Below, piece after piece: positions 58,828 to 64,000 of a DNA stretch of 64,000 bases. Source of the stretch: Pigmentiphaga litoralis (GTDB lineage: Bacteria; Pseudomonadota; Gammaproteobacteria; Burkholderiales; Burkholderiaceae_B). The first letter of the stretch is position 1. Each line of letters opens with the position of its first letter. The DNA is taken from NCBI RefSeq assembly GCF_014651835.1, contig NZ_BMXQ01000001.1:372001-436000 (forward strand). The letters run 5' to 3'. Under the pieces are notes generated by a model. That model ran no database searches. It had not been told where the DNA came from and was given only the letters and a program-made list of their open reading frames with translations. Made by a program: the position numbers and the translations under genes.

Positions 58828-60606
58828 GTGGTCGCTGTCAATTCAACTCTTCCGCGCCGCCAGTTCGATGTGGTGGTCGTCGGAGCCGGTGGGTCCGGCA
58901 TGCGTTGCTCCCTGCAACTGGCGCAGGCTGGCCTTAGCGTGGCCGTGTTCTCCAAAGTGTTCCCGACCCGTTCGCATACGGTAGCGGCCCAGGGCGGTAT
59001 CGGCGCTTCGCTCGGCAACATGAGCGAAGACAACTGGTTCTGGCACATGTTCGACACCGTCAAGGGCTCCGACTGGCTCGGCGACCAGGACGCGATCGAA
59101 TTCATGTGCCGCGAAGCCCCGAATGCCGTGTATGAGCTCGAGCACTTCGGCATGCCGTTCGACCGCAACGCCGATGGCACGATCTATCAGCGTCCGTTCG
59201 GCGGCCACACCGCCAACTTCGGCGAAAAGCCGGTGCAGCGGGCCTGTGCCGCTGCCGACCGTACCGGCCATGCGCTGCTGCACACCCTGTATCAGCGCAA
59301 CGTGGCCGCACGCACGCAGTTCTTCGTCGAATGGATGGCGCTGGACCTGATCCGTGATTCCGAAGGCGACGTGGTGGGCATCACCGCGCTCGAAATGGAA
59401 ACGGGCGAGATCTACATCTTCGAAGCCAAGACGACCGTGTTCGCCACGGGCGGCGCCGGCCGTATCTGGGCCGCGTCCACCAACGCCTTCATCAACACCG
59501 GTGACGGCCTGGGCATGGCGGCACGTGCCGGCCTGCCACTCGAAGACATGGAATTCTGGCAGTTCCACCCGACCGGCGTGGCCGGCGCGGGCGTGCTGAT
59601 CACCGAAGGCGTGCGAGGCGAGGGCGGCATCCTGCTGAACAAGGACGGCGAGCGTTTCATGGAACGCTATGCGCCTACCCTGAAAGACCTGGCGCCGCGT
59701 GACTTCGTGTCGCGTTCGATGGACCAGGAAATCAAGGAAGGCCGCGGTGCCGGTCCGGACGGCAGCTATGTGCTGCTCAAGCTCGACCACCTGGGCGCCG
59801 ATGTGATCCACAAGCGCCTGCCGTCGATCGCCGAAATCGCGCTCAAGTTCGCGAACGTCGACCCGACCAAGGAACCGATTCCCGTGGTCCCCACCATCCA
59901 CTACCAGATGGGCGGTATCCCGACGAACGTGTTCGGCCAGGTCGTGGTGCCGAAGGACGGCAACCCGAACACCATCGTCAACGGCCTGTACGCGATCGGC
60001 GAATGCGCCTGCGTGTCGGTGCACGGCGCCAACCGCCTGGGCACGAACTCGCTGCTGGACCTGGTCGTGTTCGGCCGCGCCTCGGGCAACCACATCGTGT
60101 CGCAGAACCTCAAGAGCCGCAGCCACAAGCCGCTGCCGGCCGACGGCACCGACGCGACGCTGTCGCGTGTGGCGGCGATCGAAGGCCGCCAGACTGGCGA
60201 GCGCGTGCAGCACGTGGCCAACGACATCCGCAACTCGATGCAGCATCACTGCGGCGTGTTCCGTACCCAGGAACTGCTCGACGAAGGCGTCGTGCAGATC
60301 AACGAACTTGCCGAACGCGCCAAGTCGGTGGCCCTGAAAGACCGCTCGAAGGTGTTCAACACCGCACGTGTCGAAGCGCTGGAACTGGACAACCTGATCG
60401 AAGTGGCCAAGGCGACCATCGTGTCGGCGGCCGCGCGCAACGAAAGCCGTGGCGCTCATGCGCACCGCGACTTCCCGGAACGCAACGACCAGGATTGGCT
60501 GCGCCACTCGCTGTTCTATTCGGAAGGCAATCGCCTGGACTACAAGCCGGTGAACCTGAAGCCGATGACGGTGGAAAGCTTCCCGCCCAAGGCCCGGACG
60601 TTCTAA
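58828..60606 (+). CDS. sdhA: succinate dehydrogenase flavoprotein subunit
   Basis: This is a 592-residue subunit with covalently bound FAD. FDVVVVGAGGSGMRCSLQLA binds FAD; SHTVAAQGGIGASLGN (about 50) holds the flavin-linked histidine; QFHPTG and HGANRLGTNSLLDLVVFGR are substrate-site landmarks. GTG start at 58828. It oxidises succinate to fumarate at the inner membrane and passes electrons to SdhB. A hairpin lies between it and sdhB. Confidence 0.97.
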   Translation: MVAVNSTLPRRQFDVVVVGAGGSGMRCSLQLAQAGLSVAVFSKVFPTRSHTVAAQGGIGASLGNMSEDNWFWHMFDTVKGSDWLGDQDAIEFMCREAPNAVYELEHFGMPFDRNADGTIYQRPFGGHTANFGEKPVQRACAAADRTGHALLHTLYQRNVAARTQFFVEWMALDLIRDSEGDVVGITALEMETGEIYIFEAKTTVFATGGAGRIWAASTNAFINTGDGLGMAARAGLPLEDMEFWQFHPTGVAGAGVLITEGVRGEGGILLNKDGERFMERYAPTLKDLAPRDFVSRSMDQEIKEGRGAGPDGSYVLLKLDHLGADVIHKRLPSIAEIALKFANVDPTKEPIPVVPTIHYQMGGIPTNVFGQVVVPKDGNPNTIVNGLYAIGECACVSVHGANRLGTNSLLDLVVFGRASGNHIVSQNLKSRSHKPLPADGTDATLSRVAAIEGRQTGERVQHVANDIRNSMQHHCGVFRTQELLDEGVVQINELAERAKSVALKDRSKVFNTARVEALELDNLIEVAKATIVSAAARNESRGAHAHRDFPERNDQDWLRHSLFYSEGNRLDYKPVNLKPMTVESFPPKARTF

Positions 60607-60612
60607 AGCGAC

Positions 60613-60633
60613 GAAGGCGGCCGGTCCGCCTTC
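60613..60633 (+). other. hairpin between sdhA and sdhB
   Basis: GAAGGCGG (60613-60620), a five-base loop, CCGCCTTC (60626-60633), just after the sdhA stop in a 96-base gap. There is no T-run, so it is more likely an mRNA-stability or processing element than a terminator. Confidence 0.55.
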
Positions 60634-60702
60634 ACCAGACAGTATCACCCCCGGCGGCCGGCTCTACAGCCGGCGCCGGTCTGCAGCAAGCAGGAGCATC
60701 AC

Positions 60703-61419
60703 ATGAGTGCCAAGCAAATCGTCAAGTTTGAAATCTACCGGTACGATCCGGACAAGGACGAGCGTCCTTACATGGAAAAGCTCCAGGTCGAACTCGAGCC
60801 GACCGACAAAATGTTGCTGGATGCGCTGGTGCGCATCAAGAACGACGGCGATGACAGCCTGTCGTTCCGCCGTTCGTGCCGCGAAGGCGTGTGCGGTTCG
60901 GACGCCATGAACATCAACGGCAAGAACGGTCTTGCCTGCACGACCAACCTGCGCGAACTGAAGCAGCCTATCGTTCTGAAGCCGCTGCCTGGTCTGCCTG
61001 TCATCCGCGACCTGATCGTCGACATGACGCACTTCTTCAACCAGTACCACTCGGTCAAGCCTTATCTCATCAACACGTCGCCGGCGCCTGAAAAGGAACG
61101 CCTGCAATCACCCGAGGCGCGTGAAGAGCTGGACGGTCTGTACGAGTGCATTCTGTGTGCGTGCTGCTCGACCTCGTGCCCGTCGTTCTGGTGGAACCCC
61201 GACAAGTTCGTGGGCCCGGCAGGTCTGCTGCAGGCCTACCGCTTCCTGGCCGACACGCGCGACGAAGCGACCGGGGAACGTTTGGACAATCTGGAAGATC
61301 CCTATCGTCTGTTCCGCTGCCATACCATCATGAACTGCGTTGACGTCTGTCCCAAGGGCCTGAACCCGACCCGGGCAATCGGCAAGATCAAGGACCTGTT
61401 GGTTCGGCGCGCGGTGTAA
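60703..61419 (+). CDS. sdhB: succinate dehydrogenase iron-sulfur subunit
   Basis: The protein has 238 residues. The 2Fe-2S ligands are in SCREGVCGSDAMNINGKNG (about 60), the 4Fe-4S ligands in CILCACCSTSCPS (about 148), and the 3Fe-4S ligands in FRCHTIMNCVDVCPKGLNP (about 205). It carries electrons from SdhA to quinone. Four bases separate it from sdhE. Confidence 0.97.
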   Translation: MSAKQIVKFEIYRYDPDKDERPYMEKLQVELEPTDKMLLDALVRIKNDGDDSLSFRRSCREGVCGSDAMNINGKNGLACTTNLRELKQPIVLKPLPGLPVIRDLIVDMTHFFNQYHSVKPYLINTSPAPEKERLQSPEAREELDGLYECILCACCSTSCPSFWWNPDKFVGPAGLLQAYRFLADTRDEATGERLDNLEDPYRLFRCHTIMNCVDVCPKGLNPTRAIGKIKDLLVRRAV

Positions 61420-61423
61420 CGAC

Positions 61424-61687
61424 GTGGCCATTCAACTGTCTCCGCACGACAGGGCAAGGCTGCGCTGGCGGGCCCGGCGCGGCCTGCTGGAAAATGATTT
61501 GATTCTTACCCGGTTCCTCGATGCCCACGAAGAGACGCTGACCGACGTCGACGTCGCGCTGCTGACCGAGTTGCTCGAGGCAACCGATAATGAGTTGATG
61601 GACTACCTCCTGGGCCGAAAAGAGCCCGAAGGCGATCTGGCCACACCGGCCATGCTGGACTTGATCAAGCGGTTGCGCGAGGTCTGA
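61424..61687 (+). CDS. sdhE: FAD assembly factor SdhE
   Basis: An 87-residue protein of the SdhE/Sdh5 family, which helps attach FAD to SdhA. The conserved surface motif [11 protein letters not shown] (about residues 18-28, equivalent to RGxxE) is intact. GTG start four bases after sdhB and on the same transcript. Confidence 0.93.
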   Translation: MAIQLSPHDRARLRWRARRGLLENDLILTRFLDAHEETLTDVDVALLTELLEATDNELMDYLLGRKEPEGDLATPAMLDLIKRLREV

Positions 61688-61736
61688 GCCGCAGCTTTCC
61701 GAACAATTGAACACTGACAAAGACGAGGAACTACCG

Positions 61737-63047
61737 ATGAAACTATCCGATAAAAAAGCGACCCTGACCTTCTCCGATGGGAGCCAGGGCGCCGAATTTC
61801 CGGTTTATCAAGGTACGGTGGGTCCGGACGTCGTCGACATTCGCAAGTTGTATGCACAAACCGGGATGTTTACGTTTGATCCCGGTTTCATGTCGACCGC
61901 CTCGTGCTCGTCCAGCATTACGTATATCGACGGCGACAAGGGCGAGCTGCTGTATCGCGGCTACCCGATCGAACAATTGGCCGTCAAGTGCGACTTCCTG
62001 GAAGTCTGCCACCTGATCATGAAGGGCGAGCTGCCCGACGAAAAGCAGAAGGCCGACTTCGATCACCTCGTGACCCATCACACCATGGTGAACGAGCAAT
62101 TGCAGACCTTCCTGAAAGGCTTTCGCCGCGACGCCCATCCGATGGCGGTGCTGACGGGTCTGGTGGGCGCGCTGTCGGCCTTCTATCACGACTCGCTCGA
62201 CATCACCAAGAAAGAACACCGCGACATCTCGTCGATCCGTCTGATCGCCAAGATGCCGACGCTGATCGCCATGGCCTACAAGTATTCCGTCGGCCAGCCT
62301 TTCATCTATCCGCAGAACAACCTGTCCTACACGGCGAACTTCCTGCGCATGATGTTCGGTAATCCCTGCGAAGACTACGTGGTGAATGAAGTCGTCGAGC
62401 GCGCGCTCGACCGCATCTTCATCCTGCATGCAGAACACGAGCAGAACGCATCGACCTCGACCGTCCGCCTGTGCGGTTCGTCGGGCACCAACCCGTTCGC
62501 CGCGATCGCGGCCGGCGTGGCGTGCCTGTGGGGCCCTGCGCACGGTGGCGCCAACGAAGCCGCGCTGCAGATGCTGGAAGAACTGCTGGCGCAGGGCGGC
62601 GTGGACAAGCTGCCGGAATTCGTCGCCAAGGTCAAAGACAAGTCGTCGGGCGTCAAGCTGATGGGCTTTGGTCACCGCGTCTACAAGAACTACGATCCAC
62701 GCGCCAAGCTCATGCAAGAGACCTGCCGAGAAGTGCTCGAAGCGCTGGGTCTGCAGGATGATCCGCTGTTCAAGCTGGCCATGGCGCTGGAAAAGGTTGC
62801 CCTGGAAGACGAATACTTCGTGTCGCGCAAGTTGTACCCGAACGTCGACTTCTACTCGGGTATCGTCCAGCGCGCCATCGGCATCCCGACCTCGCTGTTC
62901 ACCGCGATCTTCGCGCTGGCCCGCACCGTCGGATGGGTGGCCCAGTGGAACGAAATGATCTCGGACCCCGATTACAAGATCGGCCGTCCTCGCCAGTTGT
63001 ACACCGGTGAAACGGCTCGTGACGTAGCCGATTTGAACGTGCGGTAA
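61737..63047 (+). CDS. gltA: citrate synthase
   Basis: A 436-residue type II citrate synthase. Active-site features: [20 protein letters not shown] near 45, [30 protein letters not shown] (His) near 260, and [15 protein letters not shown] (His) near 315; DFYSGIV near 377 carries the catalytic aspartate. The start is ATG 61737 with GAGGAA upstream. It condenses oxaloacetate and acetyl-CoA. Confidence 0.97.
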   Translation: MKLSDKKATLTFSDGSQGAEFPVYQGTVGPDVVDIRKLYAQTGMFTFDPGFMSTASCSSSITYIDGDKGELLYRGYPIEQLAVKCDFLEVCHLIMKGELPDEKQKADFDHLVTHHTMVNEQLQTFLKGFRRDAHPMAVLTGLVGALSAFYHDSLDITKKEHRDISSIRLIAKMPTLIAMAYKYSVGQPFIYPQNNLSYTANFLRMMFGNPCEDYVVNEVVERALDRIFILHAEHEQNASTSTVRLCGSSGTNPFAAIAAGVACLWGPAHGGANEAALQMLEELLAQGGVDKLPEFVAKVKDKSSGVKLMGFGHRVYKNYDPRAKLMQETCREVLEALGLQDDPLFKLAMALEKVALEDEYFVSRKLYPNVDFYSGIVQRAIGIPTSLFTAIFALARTVGWVAQWNEMISDPDYKIGRPRQLYTGETARDVADLNVR

Positions 63048-63062
63048 GTTTGGTGTAAGTTG

Positions 63063-63090
63063 AAAGGGTTGCTTCGGCAACCCTTTTTTT
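63063..63090 (+). terminator. terminator after gltA
   Basis: AAAGGGTTGC, loop TTCG, GCAACCCTTTTTTT. It is a strong intrinsic terminator 16 bases after the gltA stop, so odhA must have its own promoter in the following 250 bases. Confidence 0.95.
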
Positions 63091-63337
63091 CTATCGAGAG
63101 TGGTGTTTTTTGATGCGTATGCAGGTGCGGTATCAAATGCGAAATGCTATTCTTGATCGGTTTACGAAGACCACAGAGAACTGTCACGTTAGCGACATCG
63201 TTTGGTTGCGAACGGCCACGGTTTCCCATCCACCACCTTCTGCCCGCACTCGCTATCCGCTGAACGGCAAAGCCGTGTCGCGGAAGGTACGTCCTGCATC
63301 GAACGGGTGAAACACCCGGCAAGGTGAAGCGCACATC

Positions 63338-64000
63338 ATGTCCAGCCTACAAGAATCCAGTACCTCGTATCTGTTTGGGGGTAATGCGCCTTACGTAGAA
63401 GAGCTCTACGAGGCCTACCTCGACAATCCAGGATCGGTCCCCGATAACTGGCGTACCTATTTTGACCAGCTGCAACACATGCCAGCGGTCGACGGTAACG
63501 AATCCACTCGCGACCAGGCTCATGCCCCCGTCGTTGAATCGTTTGCCCAACGCGCCCGAAGCAATGGCTTCCTGCCGCGTGCTGCCGATACCGACCTCGC
63601 CGTCGCATCCAAGCAAGTCCACGTCCAGTCGATCATTGCCGCGTACCGTTTTCTGGGTGCGCGCTGGGCCGATCTCGACCCGCTGCAGCGCACCGAACGT
63701 CCGGCCATTCCCGAACTGGAGCCCAGCTTCTACGGTCTGACCGAAGCGGACATGGACAAGGTTTACTCGGCCACCAACACCTACTTCACGACCGCCGAGC
63801 ACATGACGCTCCGCCAGATCGTGAAGGCGCTGCGCGATACGTACTGCCGCAGCATCGGTGTCGAGTTCATGCACATTACCGATCCGGTCATCAAGCGCTG
63901 GATCCAGCAACGCCTGGAAAGCACGCAAGCCACGCCATCGTTCACGGTCGACCAGAAAAAGCACATCCTGGATCGCCTGACCGCTGCCGAAGGCCTGGAG
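63338..64000 (+). CDS. odhA: 2-oxoglutarate dehydrogenase E1 (3' end outside window)
   Basis: The first 221 residues of the E1 subunit, starting MSSLQESSTSYLFGGNAPYVEE with AAGGTGAAG upstream. EELYEAYLDNPGSVPDNWR is the N-terminal E2-binding helix and IIAAYRFLGARWADLDPL and FYGLTEADMDKVY are family landmarks. It would decarboxylate 2-oxoglutarate in the 2-oxoglutarate dehydrogenase complex. The frame runs open to the window end; odhB and lpdA should follow outside. Confidence 0.95.
   Translation, partial: MSSLQESSTSYLFGGNAPYVEELYEAYLDNPGSVPDNWRTYFDQLQHMPAVDGNESTRDQAHAPVVESFAQRARSNGFLPRAADTDLAVASKQVHVQSIIAAYRFLGARWADLDPLQRTERPAIPELEPSFYGLTEADMDKVYSATNTYFTTAEHMTLRQIVKALRDTYCRSIGVEFMHITDPVIKRWIQQRLESTQATPSFTVDQKKHILDRLTAAEGLE

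Noticed and set aside
58843-60648. 601-codon minus-strand open frame opposite sdhA
   Set aside because: Shadow of sdhA; same reasoning.

Overview
The window looks like the chromosome of a betaproteobacterium of the order Burkholderiales, most like the Alcaligenaceae (Bordetella/Achromobacter/Pigmentiphaga type). The support is high GC, five periplasmic receptors of the Bug/TctC family with no membrane partner genes nearby, an EF-P with arginine at position 32 next to its rhamnosyltransferase EarP, DUF2863, DUF1178 and DUF2242 proteins typical of this group, and the order mdh / GntR regulator / sdhCDAB-sdhE / gltA / odhA. Family assignments come from reading motifs; no database search was possible.

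Layout. 1-1950 is lower in GC and holds a PuuE-like deacetylase (cut by the window edge), a LysR regulator and a decayed tRNA-Cys-like 3' half that may mark an island end. 2314-5627 is a compact trio: a CHASE2-like membrane protein, a small exported protein and an M48-type lipoprotein peptidase. 5934-9096 holds a small unknown protein, an ArsR regulator with a quinone oxidoreductase (the same operator precedes both) and a stand-alone CheB-type esterase. 9449-13486 looks like a decayed island at a tRNA-Gly gene: a 27-base tRNA-Gly 3' copy, a Bug receptor, a TfdA-type dioxygenase, a LysR regulator, a broken P4-type integrase, then two intact tRNA-Gly genes. 13801-19737 holds a dihydrolipoyl-dehydrogenase-like flavoprotein, an FbpC/FbpA/FbpB-type ABC importer and a thioesterase.

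19775-25686 is a malonate-use cluster: a MatR-like GntR regulator with a one-base frameshift, malonyl-CoA decarboxylase, a Bug receptor, an enoyl-CoA hydratase-like protein and malonyl-CoA synthetase. Directly after it, 25759-26103 is a tRNA-Leu(UAA) gene interrupted by a 260-base group I intron, the most striking element in the window. 26272-30436 holds a small unknown protein and a sulfatase/Bug operon opposite a LysR regulator. 30760-36062 holds a small unknown protein, a diguanylate cyclase, DUF1178 and MaoC proteins and a GGDEF-EAL phosphodiesterase. 36169-40284 holds efp, earP and a LysR gene divergent from a CidA/CidB (holin-antiholin-like) pair. 40324-51505 is mixed metabolism: lipoprotein hydrolase, Nu-class GST, SBF-like transporter, DUF2863, a CoA-transferase / HMG-CoA-lyase-type / Bug operon, an exported esterase, a DUF2242 lipoprotein with a ferredoxin, and a LysR regulator.

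51615-64000 is the TCA-cycle block: aconitase, a CitE-like lyase and malate dehydrogenase on the minus strand, then a GntR/UTRA regulator, sdhC, sdhD, sdhA, sdhB, sdhE, gltA and the start of odhA on the plus strand. A strong palindrome lies between mdh and the GntR gene and could coordinate both arms. Short in-gene and intergenic tandem repeats recur (17522, 22021, 26831, 29892, 30437, 48241), suggesting repeat slippage is common in this genome. There is no CRISPR array, rRNA gene, intact transposase or riboswitch that I can see.
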